DNA of 36,937 nucleotides, taken from the NCBI GenBank assembly GCA_016234625.1, contig JACRBD010000309.1:1-36937 (forward strand), given 5' to 3'. Position numbers and translations under genes: made by a program. How positions within the stretch are numbered: position 1 is the stretch's first letter; every line of letters begins with the position of its first letter. This DNA comes from Caulobacterales bacterium. GTDB taxonomy: Bacteria > Pseudomonadota > Alphaproteobacteria > Caulobacterales > Caulobacteraceae. Of the stretch, positions 1 through 9,444 are shown piece by piece. The notes under the pieces were generated by a model. That model worked only from the letters and a program-made list of their open reading frames with translations. It was not told the DNA's origin and ran no database searches.

Positions 1-701
1 GACAGGTCCAGCGCCCGGACCAGGGCGGCCTCGACCTCCGCGTCGGTCTCCGTGGGCAGGTCGGTGGCCGAGGCCAACTCGGCGGCGTTGGGCTTGACGA
101 TGTCGGCCGCGCCATAGCGGGCGAAGCTGCGGGCCTTGGAATCGACGATCAGCACCGCCCCGGAGGCTTTGGCGGCGGCCAGGCAAGCCTCGATCACCGC
201 CGGGGTCACCGCGCCCTTGCCGTAGTCGGACAGCAGGATGCAACCCGCCTCGCCGGCGGCGTGGCGCACGGCCGTGACCAGCCGGGCCTCGGTCTCCTTG
301 CCGGCCGGCCGCGCGTCCTCGGAATCGACACGAAGCAGCTGCTGGCCGGCGGCGACATAGCGGGTCTTGACCGTCGTCGGCCGGCCGCGTTCGGCGACCA
401 GATGGCCTTCCATACCCGGCTCGGCGCCGACCAGCCCGAGGGCCTCGTTGGCGGCCGCGTCATCGCCGATCACGCCCGTCAGGGCCGCCAGTCCGCCGAG
501 GGCCGCGACGTTGCGGGCCACGTTGCCGGCCCCGCCGAGCATGGTCGTCTCGCGGCCGCGCGCCAGCACCGCGACGGGCGCCTCGGGCGAGGTGCGGTTG
601 ACCTCGCCATAGACGAACCGGTCGATCATCACGTCGCCGACGCAGGCGACGCGCACGCCCACGACGGCGGTCAGCAGACTCTGGAGCGAAGCAAGATCCA
701 T
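1..701 (-). CDS. hldE: D-glycero-beta-D-manno-heptose-7-phosphate kinase (PfkB/ribokinase family), N-terminal part, runs off left edge
   Basis: Reverse-strand translation from ATG at 701: MDLASLQSLLTAVVGVRVACVGDVMIDRFVYGEVNRTSPEAPVAVL...LGGAGNVARNVAALGG...LLSDYGKGAVTP...IVKPNAAELA; RfaE1-type PfkB signatures. Not in the ORF track because it is open at the edge. Confidence 0.88.
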   Translation of the reverse strand, partial: MDLASLQSLLTAVVGVRVACVGDVMIDRFVYGEVNRTSPEAPVAVLARGRETTMLGGAGNVARNVAALGGLAALTGVIGDDAAANEALGLVGAEPGMEGHLVAERGRPTTVKTRYVAAGQQLLRVDSEDARPAGKETEARLVTAVRHAAGEAGCILLSDYGKGAVTPAVIEACLAAAKASGAVLIVDSKARSFARYGAADIVKPNAAELASATDLPTETDAEVEAALVRALDL

Positions 702-944
702 GAGGCATGGATGTGAGCGTTGACGTGGGGGTGGTCAAGCCGGTGCGTCCTTCGTCCCGGACCGGCCGCGCCGCCGGCCGCTGAACGATGTTCAGTTCAC
801 GGCGTTGTTCCAGAGCCCGCCGCCGACGGCTGCGGAGAAGCTCGGCGGCCGTTCGGCGCCAGGGTCGGCGCCCCCCGCAAAACGTTGATCTCTCGCGCGA
901 CGGGAAAAAACGATGTTACTCTCACCAGGACGGAAGGAAGCGCC

Positions 945-2186
945 ATGACGCTGACGAACCTGACGCCCGACATTGATCGGCTGGCGCTCGCATCGCCGGC
1001 CATGCGCAGCGCCCCTGCGGTGTTCCGCACGGCGGTCCGCATCTGCGCCGACAACTGGCGACAGGGTACGCTGACCTGGGTGCTTCCGGACGAGACCGAG
1101 ATCCCCTGCCGCGGCGCCGAGCCGGGGCCGAACGCCCGGTTGATCGTCAAGGACTACCGCTTTATCCGCCGCTGTCTGGCCGCCGGCACGGTCGGGTTCG
1201 CCGAGGGCTACATGGCCGGGGAGTGGGACACGCCGGACCTGTCGGCCCTGCTGACCAGCTTCGCGATGAACTTCGACCGGTTGCAGGCCCTGGTGCAGGG
1301 CAACCCGGTCGTGCGGGCGGTGGATTTCGTCTTCCACATGATGCGCCGCAACGACCGCCGCGGGTCGCAGAAGAACATCCACGCCCACTACGACCTGGGC
1401 AATCACTTCTACGCCCGATGGCTCGACCGCAGCATGACCTACAGCTCGGCGGTCTACGAAAAGCCCGGCGAGCCGCTCGATCTGGCCCAGAAGCACAAAT
1501 ACGCCGCCCTCGCCCGCGCCATGGGCCTGCAGGCCGGCCACAGCGTGCTCGAGATCGGCTGCGGCTGGGGCGGGTTCGCCGAGTTCGCCGCCGCCGAGGT
1601 GGGGGCGAAGGTCACCGGCATCACCATCTCCCGCGAGCAGTACGACTTTGCCCGCAAGCGCCTGTTCGACCAGGGTCTGGCGGAAAAGACCGACATCCAG
1701 CTGATCGACTACCGCGACGTGGAGGGCCGTTTCGACCGGGTCGCCTCGATCGAGATGTTCGAGGCGGTGGGCGAGGAATACTGGCCGACCTATTTCAGCA
1801 AGATCCGCGACGTGCTGACGCCCGGCGGCCGCGCCGGCCTGCAGATCATCACCATCAAGGACGAACTGTTCGACACCTATCGCCGCCGCGCCGACTTCAT
1901 CCAGAAGTACATCTTTCAGGGCGGCATGCTGCCCAGCGAGACGGCGCTGCGGGCGCAGGTCAGGCGCGCCGGCCTGATCTGGGACGCCGCGCCCGCCTAC
2001 GGCCAGCATTACGCCGACACCCTCGCGGAATGGGGCCGCCGCTTCGAGGGCGCCTGGGGCGAGATCCGGCGGCTCGGCTTCGACGAGCGGTTCCGCAAGA
2101 TGTGGCGCTACTACCTCAGCTACTGCGAGGCGGGATTCCGCACGGGGCGGACGGACGTGATCCAGCTCAGCCTGAGCCGGACCTGA
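945..2186 (+). CDS. cfa: Cyclopropane-fatty-acyl-phospholipid synthase family methyltransferase
   Basis: Translation MTLTNLTPDIDRLAL...KNIHAHYDLGNHFYARWLDRSMTYSSAVYEKPGEPLDLAQKHKY...VLEIGCGWGGFAEFAA...; typical CFA synthase motifs. The ORF is open from 720 but ATG 945 is the more likely start. Confidence 0.93.
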   Translation: MTLTNLTPDIDRLALASPAMRSAPAVFRTAVRICADNWRQGTLTWVLPDETEIPCRGAEPGPNARLIVKDYRFIRRCLAAGTVGFAEGYMAGEWDTPDLSALLTSFAMNFDRLQALVQGNPVVRAVDFVFHMMRRNDRRGSQKNIHAHYDLGNHFYARWLDRSMTYSSAVYEKPGEPLDLAQKHKYAALARAMGLQAGHSVLEIGCGWGGFAEFAAAEVGAKVTGITISREQYDFARKRLFDQGLAEKTDIQLIDYRDVEGRFDRVASIEMFEAVGEEYWPTYFSKIRDVLTPGGRAGLQIITIKDELFDTYRRRADFIQKYIFQGGMLPSETALRAQVRRAGLIWDAAPAYGQHYADTLAEWGRRFEGAWGEIRRLGFDERFRKMWRYYLSYCEAGFRTGRTDVIQLSLSRT

Positions 2187-2247
2187 GTCTCCGTGTTGCC
2201 CATTCCGCGCGGACCGCTCTAGGGTGGCCGCCCGATAGGGGGCGCAC

Positions 2248-3702
2248 GTGAACCTTGCTCGCACTTTAGGCACCGCCGCCGCGTTCGTCGTCATGGTCGG
2301 CGGCGCTCTGGCCCAGCCCGCGCCCCCCAATCCAGCCCGCCTGGCGCTAGCGCGCGACGTCGCGGCGCTGCGCTGCGCCGCAACCGTGGCGGCCCCTGCC
2401 GCTGACAACGACGAATCCTTGCGAGGCTCAGAGGCCCTGATGGGGTTGGTCTATGCCTTCTCCAGGACGGACTTCGAGATCGACCTTGAGCAGTTCGACC
2501 GCAGCTGGGCGGCCGGCGGCGAAAGGGCGGCCGCCATGACACAGGCGGCCATCGCGGAGACGTTCGCGCAAAGCCTGAGCTCGGCGGACCTCCGCGCCGT
2601 GCTAGATTTCTACCGGTCACCCGCTGGCCAGTCCGCCCTCTGCGCCGAGCAGGCCGACGCCGATCTGAGGGTCGCTGAAAGCCTGAAGGACGAACCGGCG
2701 ACCATCCCGCCCTACGTCGAGCCGGAGGAGGAGCGCCGCTTTCTGGAGACGCCTGCCGGACAGGCGTTCCGGGCGGCCTGGGACCCGCTGCGGGACACCA
2801 AAAGCCCTCCCCTGTCCGACTTCACGTCGATCATGGTTGATCAGACCCAGGCCGACTACTGCCAGCGGCGGACCTGCGGCGAGCTGCAGAACGAGTTCTT
2901 CCTCCGGCTGCGAATGTACTTGGCGCCGGACAGGGCCAACGGGGAAACCGCGCAGTTCGGCAAGTCCGTCGGAGATCTCTTTCCCGACGCCCGTGTAGCG
3001 GCGCTGGCCCGTGCGGCCTGCGCCGGAGACGCTCAGGCCGTGGCCGCAGCGATCCGGGACGGGGTCGATCCCAACGCCAACGGCATCGAATGGATGGATC
3101 GGACCGGCTCAGGGCGGGTTCTAACGCCGCTGATCTGGGCCATCGACTGCGGCAGCCCGGAAGGCGTTGAGGCCCTACTCGTCGGCGGGGCCGATCCCAA
3201 CCGGGCCGGGAAATTCGGCGTCACCGCGACGACCATCGCGGCGGCGGCGGTCGATCCGAGGATTCTTCCCGTCCTGCTCAGACACGGTGGCGATCCCCAC
3301 GCCCATGACGACAGCGACACAGCGCTCGCGATCGCGCTCGAGACAGGCTTCGGCCTTGAGTTCGACGGCGCAGAGCCCGCGGTGGCATGGTCGAACTGGA
3401 ACATCCTTCTCGCCGCCGGCGCCGATCCAAATCGGGGGGTCGGCGAGAGCATGAACCCCGTTCAGATGGCGGCCCTAAGAGGGCGGTTCGACAAGGTCTA
3501 CGAGATTCTTCTGCGCGGGTATCAAGGCGATCTGCGGGACCTTGGCCGTTGGGTGACCTATTCCAAGGAACAGGACGCCGAGGCCGGCACGCCCCGTGAG
3601 GATCCATGGCGGGACAAGGTCGAGGCGCTGCTGACCGAGCGCGGCGTCATATTTCCGGTGTTGCCGGACCCGATCCCGGACGACCTGGACGAGGATCCCT
3701 AG
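2248..3702 (+). CDS. Secreted protein with N-terminal DUF2059-like region and C-terminal ankyrin repeats
   Basis: GTG start; signal-peptide-like N-terminus MNLARTLGTAAAFVVMVGGALAQ; DUF2059-like '...SADLRAVLDFYRSPAGQSAL'; ankyrin-like 'TPLIWAIDCGSPEGVEALLVGGADPN', 'ILLAAGADPNRGVGESMNPVQMAALRG'. Confidence 0.8.
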   Translation: MNLARTLGTAAAFVVMVGGALAQPAPPNPARLALARDVAALRCAATVAAPAADNDESLRGSEALMGLVYAFSRTDFEIDLEQFDRSWAAGGERAAAMTQAAIAETFAQSLSSADLRAVLDFYRSPAGQSALCAEQADADLRVAESLKDEPATIPPYVEPEEERRFLETPAGQAFRAAWDPLRDTKSPPLSDFTSIMVDQTQADYCQRRTCGELQNEFFLRLRMYLAPDRANGETAQFGKSVGDLFPDARVAALARAACAGDAQAVAAAIRDGVDPNANGIEWMDRTGSGRVLTPLIWAIDCGSPEGVEALLVGGADPNRAGKFGVTATTIAAAAVDPRILPVLLRHGGDPHAHDDSDTALAIALETGFGLEFDGAEPAVAWSNWNILLAAGADPNRGVGESMNPVQMAALRGRFDKVYEILLRGYQGDLRDLGRWVTYSKEQDAEAGTPREDPWRDKVEALLTERGVIFPVLPDPIPDDLDEDP

Positions 3703-3793
3703 TCGGTTGGCCGCGCCGTTTAGTTATTCTGGGGTTGCCTGAGCGCCGCGGCGCACGATCTAGGTTGGAGCAACTATTCCGTCCGGGCCCCGA

Positions 3794-4792
3794 ATGACCG
3801 TCCTCGCCAGCGTCCTCGACGCCATCGGCAACACCCCCCTGATCCGCCTGAAGGCCGCCAGCGAGGCGACCGGCTGCGAGATTTTGGGCAAGGCCGAGTT
3901 CCTCAATCCCGGTCAGTCGGTCAAGGACCGCGCCGCGCTGGGCATCATCCGCGACGCGGAGGCGAAGGGGCTGCTGCGCCCCGGCGGCCGGATTGTCGAG
4001 GGCACGGCGGGCAACACCGGCATCGGCCTGGCCCTGGTGGCCAGCGCGCTGGGCTACAAAACCACCATCGTCATCCCCCGCACCCAGAGCCAGGAAAAGA
4101 AGGACGCCATCCGCCTGGCCGGGGCCGAGCTGGTCGAGGTTGACGCCGTCCCCTACTCCAACCCCGACAACTATGTCCGCTACTCCGGCCGGCTCGCCGA
4201 GGCGCTGAACCGCAGCGAGCCCAGCGGCGCCGTCTGGGCCAACCAGTTCGACAACGTCGCCAACCGCGAGGCGCACGAACAAGCCACCGGACCGGAAATC
4301 TGGGCCCAGACGGACGGAAAGGTCGACGGTTTCATCTGTGCGGTCGGCTCGGGCGGCACCCTGGCCGGCGTGGCGGCGGCCCTGCGCGCCCGAAACCCCG
4401 ATGTAGCCATCGGCCTGGCCGACCCGTACGGCGCGGCGCTCTACAGCTACTACAAGACCGGCGAGCTGAAGGCCGAGGGCGGTTCGATCACCGAGGGCAT
4501 CGGCCAGGGTCGGATCACCGCCAATCTCGAAGGCCTGGTGGTCGATCACGCCTATCGCATCGACGACGAGGAAATGCTGCGGGTGATCTTCGACCTGGCC
4601 GAACACGAGGGTCTGGTTCTGGGGGGCTCGTCGGGGATCAATGTCGCCGGCGCCATGCATCTGGCCCGCGATTTGGGGCCCGGCCACACCATTGTGACGG
4701 TGTTGTGCGACTACGGTTCGCGCTATCAAAGCAAACTGTTCAATCCGGCGTTCCTGAAGGAGCGCGGCCTGCCGGTCCCCGACTGGCTTTAG
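3794..4792 (+). CDS. cysK: Cysteine synthase A (PLP-dependent)
   Basis: MTVLASVLDAIGNTPLIRLKAASEATGCEILGKAEFLNPGQSVKDRAALGII...EGTAGNTGIGLALV; classical OASS motifs. Confidence 0.93.
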   Translation: MTVLASVLDAIGNTPLIRLKAASEATGCEILGKAEFLNPGQSVKDRAALGIIRDAEAKGLLRPGGRIVEGTAGNTGIGLALVASALGYKTTIVIPRTQSQEKKDAIRLAGAELVEVDAVPYSNPDNYVRYSGRLAEALNRSEPSGAVWANQFDNVANREAHEQATGPEIWAQTDGKVDGFICAVGSGGTLAGVAAALRARNPDVAIGLADPYGAALYSYYKTGELKAEGGSITEGIGQGRITANLEGLVVDHAYRIDDEEMLRVIFDLAEHEGLVLGGSSGINVAGAMHLARDLGPGHTIVTVLCDYGSRYQSKLFNPAFLKERGLPVPDWL

Positions 4793-4806
4793 GGACCCGA
4801 TGGCTG

Positions 4807-5652
4807 ATGTCTGATCCGCTCGTCTCCACCGCCTGGCTCGCCGAGCATCTCCAGGCGCCCGATGTCCGGATCGTCGACGCCAGCTGGTATTTTCCGCACG
4901 AGGAACGGGACGCGCGGGCTGAATACGCCCTGGCTCACATTCCAGGGGCGGTGTTCTTCGACATCGACGACATCGCCGACGAGACCTCCGGACTGCCGCA
5001 CATGCTGCCCAGCGGGGTGAAGTTCGCCTCGCGGGTCCGCAAGCTGGGCCTGGGCGACGGCGCCCGGATGGTCATTTACGACCAGCTGGGCCTGCGCTCG
5101 GCGGCCCGGGTCTGGTGGAGCTTCCGCGCCATGGGCCATCTGGACGTGGTGGTGCTCGACGGCGGCCTGCCCAAATGGATCGCCGAGGGCCGCCCGGTGT
5201 CGGACATCCCGACCCCGCCCCGCGAACGCCACTTCACGCCGCGCTACAGTTCCGACCTGGTGCGCGACCTCAACCAGGTGAAGAAGGCGCTGGAGACCGG
5301 TCGCGAGCAGCTGGTCGACGCCCGCCCGGCCGGCCGATTCACCGGCGAGACGCCCGAGCCCCGCGCCGGCCTGCGCGGCGGTCATATGCCGGGCGCGCGA
5401 AGTGTGCCCTCCAGCGACCTGATCGCACCGGACGGGACGGTGAAGTCTGTCGCACAGCTCACTGAAATCTTTGAAAAAGCCGGCGTTGATATCAACAAAC
5501 CGATCGTCACGACCTGCGGCTCGGGCATCACCGCGGCCATCCTCGCCCTGGGCCTGGCCCGGCTCGGCAAGGAGCGGGCGGCGGTCTACGACGGCTCCTG
5601 GACCGAATGGGGCGGCCGCGAGGACACGTCGGTGGTGACGGGGCCGGCGTGA
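4807..5652 (+). CDS. sseA: 3-mercaptopyruvate sulfurtransferase (two rhodanese domains)
   Basis: MSDPLVSTAWLAEHLQAPDVRIVDASWYFP...; C-terminal active-site loop 'VTTCGSGITA' is the CGSG(I/V)T motif of mercaptopyruvate sulfurtransferases. Confidence 0.92.
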   Translation: MSDPLVSTAWLAEHLQAPDVRIVDASWYFPHEERDARAEYALAHIPGAVFFDIDDIADETSGLPHMLPSGVKFASRVRKLGLGDGARMVIYDQLGLRSAARVWWSFRAMGHLDVVVLDGGLPKWIAEGRPVSDIPTPPRERHFTPRYSSDLVRDLNQVKKALETGREQLVDARPAGRFTGETPEPRAGLRGGHMPGARSVPSSDLIAPDGTVKSVAQLTEIFEKAGVDINKPIVTTCGSGITAAILALGLARLGKERAAVYDGSWTEWGGREDTSVVTGPA

Positions 5653-6152
5653 CCATCCAGGTCCGCCTGGCGCCGCGAACCCACGCAGCCCTCTTTCCGG
5701 CGATCGAACGGTCCGCCGGCGAAGCCTTTCGCGCCATTCCCGACCTCGCCTGGATCGCCGACCACGTCGTGAGCCCGGCCGAGGAGTATTTGCCGATGAT
5801 CGCCGCCGGAACGGTCTGGGAGGCGGTCGAGGGCGAGACGCCGGTCGGCGTCCTGCTGGGCGAGATCACCGGCGACACCCTTCACGTCTGGGAACTTTCG
5901 GTGCTGGTGTCGCACCAGAAACAGGGCCTGGGCCGTCGGCTGATGCAGGCGGCGGCGGACCATGCGCGGACCTTGGGTCTGGCCGCCCTGACGTTGACAA
6001 CCTTTCGGACCGTGCCGTGGAACGGACCCTTCTACGCAGGGCTGGGCTATCAGATGCTCGAAGCGCCCCTTCCGGACAACCTGCAGGCCCTCATCGACAA
6101 TGAGAACGCTCGCGGCCTCAATGATCGCTGCGCCATGCGGCTGGCGCTGTAG
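5649..6152 (+). CDS. GNAT family N-acetyltransferase
   Basis: GTG start overlapping sseA stop (GTGA); 'LHVWELSVLVSHQKQGLGRRLMQAAADHARTLGLAALTLTTFRTVPWNGPFYAGLGYQ' is a GNAT acetyl-CoA binding region. Confidence 0.88.
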   Translation: MTIQVRLAPRTHAALFPAIERSAGEAFRAIPDLAWIADHVVSPAEEYLPMIAAGTVWEAVEGETPVGVLLGEITGDTLHVWELSVLVSHQKQGLGRRLMQAAADHARTLGLAALTLTTFRTVPWNGPFYAGLGYQMLEAPLPDNLQALIDNENARGLNDRCAMRLAL

Positions 6153-6170
6153 GCGGCGCCCTCTTCGGTT

Positions 6171-6281
6171 GTCATCCCGGCCGAAGCGTAGCGGAGAGCC
6201 GGGACCCAGAATCGGCTTCAAACTTGGTGGCCAAGATTCAATCTGGGCCCCGGATCGTCCCTTCGGTCCGTCCGGGATGAC
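6171..6281. repeat. Intergenic inverted-repeat element, family A copy 1 (GTCATCCCGG...CCGGGATGAC)
   Basis: 10-bp perfect terminal inverted repeat, internal CCCAGA/TCTGGG complementarity; between convergent GNAT and binding-protein genes; related to the element at 16604-16703. Confidence 0.8.
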
Positions 6282-6293
6282 AGTTATTGGGGG

Positions 6294-7379
6294 TTAGCGC
6301 AGCGGCGGGGCGTAGAGCAGGCCGGAAGGATTGGCGCTCCAGAGGGCGTTCTGGCCGCGCTCCAGCTTCAGCGCCGAGTCCTTGCCCAGGTTGCGGTCGA
6401 ACACCTCGTTGTAGGCTCCGACCGCGCGGATCGCCCGGTACGCCCACGCATCGTCGAGACCCAGCATAGCGCCATAGCCGCCCTCGACGCCGAGCAGACG
6501 GCGAGCCCCTGGCGAGGTGGTCTCCTTGCGTAGCCGGTCGGCGTTGGTCCGGGTCACGCCCAGTTCCTCGGCCAGGATCAGGGCATTGAGGGTCCAGCGC
6601 ACCACGTCGGTCCAGCCCGGATCACCCTGGCGCACGACCGGGCCCAGCGGCTCCTTGGAGATCACGTCGGGCAGCAGCACATGGGCGTTCTGGTCGGCCA
6701 TGGTCGCCCGGGCCGAGGCGAGGGCCGAGATGTCCGCCGACAGTACGTCGCAGACCTCCCGCTCATAGTCGGCGCGGGCGCGGTCGAGGGTCGGGGCCAG
6801 CACCGGCTGCCAGTTGATGTCGCGGGCCTTGAACCAGTCGCGCAGGTTCAGCTCGCTGGTCGAGCCCGACTGGACGCAGATCTTGGCGCCGGAGAGCTCC
6901 GCGGCGCTCTGCAGATCCAGGTCCCGGGGCGCCAGGAAGCCCTGGCCGTCGTAGTAGCTGACCCCGGCGAAATCGAGGCCCTGGCCGGCGTCGCGGCTGA
7001 AGGTCCAGCTGGTGTTGCGCGACAGCAGATCGACCTGACCGGCCTTCAGGGCCGGGATGCGCTGGTCGTTGGTGAGGGGCACGAAGGCGACCCTGTCCGG
7101 CCCGCCCAGCACCGCGGCGGCCATGGCGCGGCAGAAGTCGACGTCGAAGCCAGTCCAGCGCCCCGCGCCGTCCTGGTGGGAAAAACCGGCCAGACCCGGA
7201 TTGACCCCGCAGCGCAGGACGCCCCGCGCCTTCACCGCCGCCAGGGTCTTGCTGGCCGGGGTGGCGGCGCCGGCGCCATCGACCACCGGAACTCTGTCGG
7301 GCGCGGTGGAAACGGCCGCCTTGCGCTCGCACGCCGTCGCCGGGAGAGCGAGCAGCAGGACGAGAAGGAGTCGCTTCAC
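6294..7379 (-). CDS. Amino-acid ABC transporter substrate-binding protein (AapJ/BztA-like, SBP family 3), probable lipoprotein
   Basis: GTG start VKRLLLVLLLALPATACERKAAVS (lipobox-like ATAC); 'VKARGVLRCGVNPGLAGFSHQDGAGRWTGFDVDFCRAMAAAVLG' typical SBP_bac_3. Longer ORF open to 7460. Confidence 0.88.
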   Translation of the reverse strand: MKRLLLVLLLALPATACERKAAVSTAPDRVPVVDGAGAATPASKTLAAVKARGVLRCGVNPGLAGFSHQDGAGRWTGFDVDFCRAMAAAVLGGPDRVAFVPLTNDQRIPALKAGQVDLLSRNTSWTFSRDAGQGLDFAGVSYYDGQGFLAPRDLDLQSAAELSGAKICVQSGSTSELNLRDWFKARDINWQPVLAPTLDRARADYEREVCDVLSADISALASARATMADQNAHVLLPDVISKEPLGPVVRQGDPGWTDVVRWTLNALILAEELGVTRTNADRLRKETTSPGARRLLGVEGGYGAMLGLDDAWAYRAIRAVGAYNEVFDRNLGKDSALKLERGQNALWSANPSGLLYAPPLR

Positions 7380-7465
7380 GGCGGGCCATCCTTGATCGAC
7401 GGCGCCAAGCCGCCCTAATGGGTGGCGAGGAACATCGCTCTCAGGCGCCGAGGCTGGCAACCCGC

Positions 7466-8614
7466 ATGGACGAAGAAACCCGCCTGATCCACGCCGGGCA
7501 TGTGGACAAGCTCCCGGCCCGAACCGTCAGTCCGCCGATCCAGCGCGGCTCGACCGTGCTGCTGCCCGATGCGAAGGCACTCTACGACGGCACCTTGGGC
7601 TATGGCCGGGCCGGATTGTCGGCCCAGTTCGCCCTGATGGAAGCCCTCTGCGAGCTGGAAGGGGCTAAAGGCGTACAGCTCTATCCGTCGGGTCTGGCGG
7701 CCATGACGGCGGCGATCATGGCGGTGCTCAAGACTGGCGATCACCTGCTAGTGGTCGACAGCGTCTACCGGCCGGTGCGTTACTTCTGCGACAAGGTCCT
7801 GCGGCGGTTCGGGGTCGCGGTGAACTACTACGATCCGAACCTGGACGCGGGCGGCCTGCTGGCCCTGGCGAACCCGGCCACAAAGCTGATCGTCCTCGAA
7901 TCGCCTGGCTCCCTGAGCTTCGAGATGCAGGATGTGGCGGCCATCGCCTCGGCGGCGCGGACGCGGGGAATCCTCACCCTTGTGGACAACACCTGGGGCG
8001 CCGGCCGGCTGTTCAAACCGCTGGCCCATGGCGCGGACATCAGCGTCCAGGCCCTGACCAAATACGTCTGCGGCCATTCGGACGTGTTCATGGGCTCGGC
8101 GGCGGTCAATGATCCGAAGCTGGCGGCGGCCCTGAAGGCCAGCATCCAGGACCACGGCTGGGCGGTCTCGGGCGAGGACGCCTACCAGGCGCTGCGGGGC
8201 CTCAGAACCCTCGCCACGCGGCTGGACCGGCATGGCGAGAGCGGCCTGGCGGTGGCCCGTTGGCTGGCCGGGCAGCCGGAGGTGCTGGCCGTGCTGCACC
8301 CCGCCCTCCCCGGCGCCCCCGGCCACGACCTCTGGGCCCGCGACTACAGCGGCGCCTGCGGCCTGTTCGGCTTCGTGCTGCAACCCGGGACGCCGGCGAA
8401 GGTCGAGGCCTTCCTGGATGCGCTGGAGCTGTTCGGCCTGGGCTTTTCCTGGGGCGGCTTCGAGAGCCTGGCCATCAGCTGCGACCCCCAGCTGACGTCG
8501 CGCGCCATGGCCCCGGACTTCGGCGGCCCGCTGATGCGGCTGCACGTGGGGCTGGAGGCGGTGGACGACCTGACCGCCGACCTGCGGCGGGCGCTGGACG
8601 TCTACAGCAGCTGA
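7466..8614 (+). CDS. metC: Cystathionine beta-lyase
   Basis: MDEETRLIHAGHVDKLPARTVSPPIQRGSTVLLPDAKALYDG...LVDNTWGAGRLFKPLAHGADISVQALTKYVCGHSDVFMG; Cys/Met metabolism PLP enzyme, MetC type. Confidence 0.92.
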   Translation: MDEETRLIHAGHVDKLPARTVSPPIQRGSTVLLPDAKALYDGTLGYGRAGLSAQFALMEALCELEGAKGVQLYPSGLAAMTAAIMAVLKTGDHLLVVDSVYRPVRYFCDKVLRRFGVAVNYYDPNLDAGGLLALANPATKLIVLESPGSLSFEMQDVAAIASAARTRGILTLVDNTWGAGRLFKPLAHGADISVQALTKYVCGHSDVFMGSAAVNDPKLAAALKASIQDHGWAVSGEDAYQALRGLRTLATRLDRHGESGLAVARWLAGQPEVLAVLHPALPGAPGHDLWARDYSGACGLFGFVLQPGTPAKVEAFLDALELFGLGFSWGGFESLAISCDPQLTSRAMAPDFGGPLMRLHVGLEAVDDLTADLRRALDVYSS

Positions 8615-8617
8615 GAT

Positions 8618-8694
<77 letters not shown>

Positions 8695-8735
8695 TTCAAT
8701 GGTGGTTTAGCCGCGTTCGAGCGGCGGGAACAGGT

Positions 8736-8836
8736 TGCGTGGTTCGACACGCGCTTCGCGCTGCTCACCATGACGCGCATTTGTGTTCGTCATCCTGAGC
8801 AGGCCCGAAGGGCTGTGTCGAAGGACGCACGAACGC
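8736..8836. repeat. Intergenic inverted-repeat element, family B copy 1
   Basis: tgcgtggttcgacacgcg...ctgctcaccatgacg / cgtcatcctgagcaggcccgaagggctgtgtcgaaggacgca; arms are imperfect reverse complements; second copy at 22100-22216. Confidence 0.82.
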
Positions 8837-8844
8837 ACCCAGCC

Positions 8845-9150
8845 CTAATGCGTCCAGGACTGTCTCCGCCCCGCGGCGAAGTTGTCGGCGTAGGCCTTGA
8901 GGATCTTCTTCGGCTCCTTCGGCTCGAACAGCTGGAAGGCGATGGCGTGCTTCTGGGCGTAGGCGACGGCCTCGTCGCGGGTCTCGAAGGTCAGACGGAC
9001 CTGGCCGTTCATGTCGGTGGACTGGGTCCAGCCGGTCAGGGGGTCGTTGCGCCGCGCCGCGGCCGGCTCGAACTCCAGCAACCAGTCCTTCGTCCTGGCC
9101 TTGCCGGACTGCATGGCGGTCTTGGCCGGGCGGTAGATGCGAGCGAGCAT
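8845..9150 (-). CDS. ETC complex I subunit (NDUFS4-like accessory subunit)
   Basis: [91 protein letters not shown]; matches the alphaproteobacterial/mitochondrial NDUFS4 family pattern. Confidence 0.88.
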   Translation of the reverse strand: MLARIYRPAKTAMQSGKARTKDWLLEFEPAAARRNDPLTGWTQSTDMNGQVRLTFETRDEAVAYAQKHAIAFQLFEPKEPKKILKAYADNFAAGRRQSWTH

Positions 9151-9178
9151 GTCAGGCCTCTTGCGTTCGTCTCTTCCA

Positions 9179-9255
<77 letters not shown>

Positions 9256-9444
9256 TGATCACGGAAGCGCTTGCTCTACAAAGCTTCGTCGCCCGGAGCA
9301 AACGGATTGCGCCGGGACGGTTGCGGTTCCCCTGGGTGACCGGCTTAAACGTCGTTCCCGCGCCGCGAAGGATGCTCTAGCGGTGAATCAGGGACCAGTC
9401 CTCGCCAGGCGGCGCCAAGTCCGCCGGCGACCCGAGGAAACGCC

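Noticed and set aside
792-2408. 538-aa antisense ORF opposite cfa
   Set aside because: Shadow ORF from high-GC codon bias; low-complexity Ala/Gly/Arg/Asp-rich composition, no family pattern, cfa on the other strand is clear.
7380-7465. Possible SAM/SAH-type riboswitch upstream of metC (ggcgaggaacatcgctctcaggcgccgaggctggcaaccc)
   Set aside because: Some superficial resemblance (GAGGA, CAGGC, GGCAACC) but order and pairing do not fit the SAH or SAM-II consensus I know; would need an Infernal scan.
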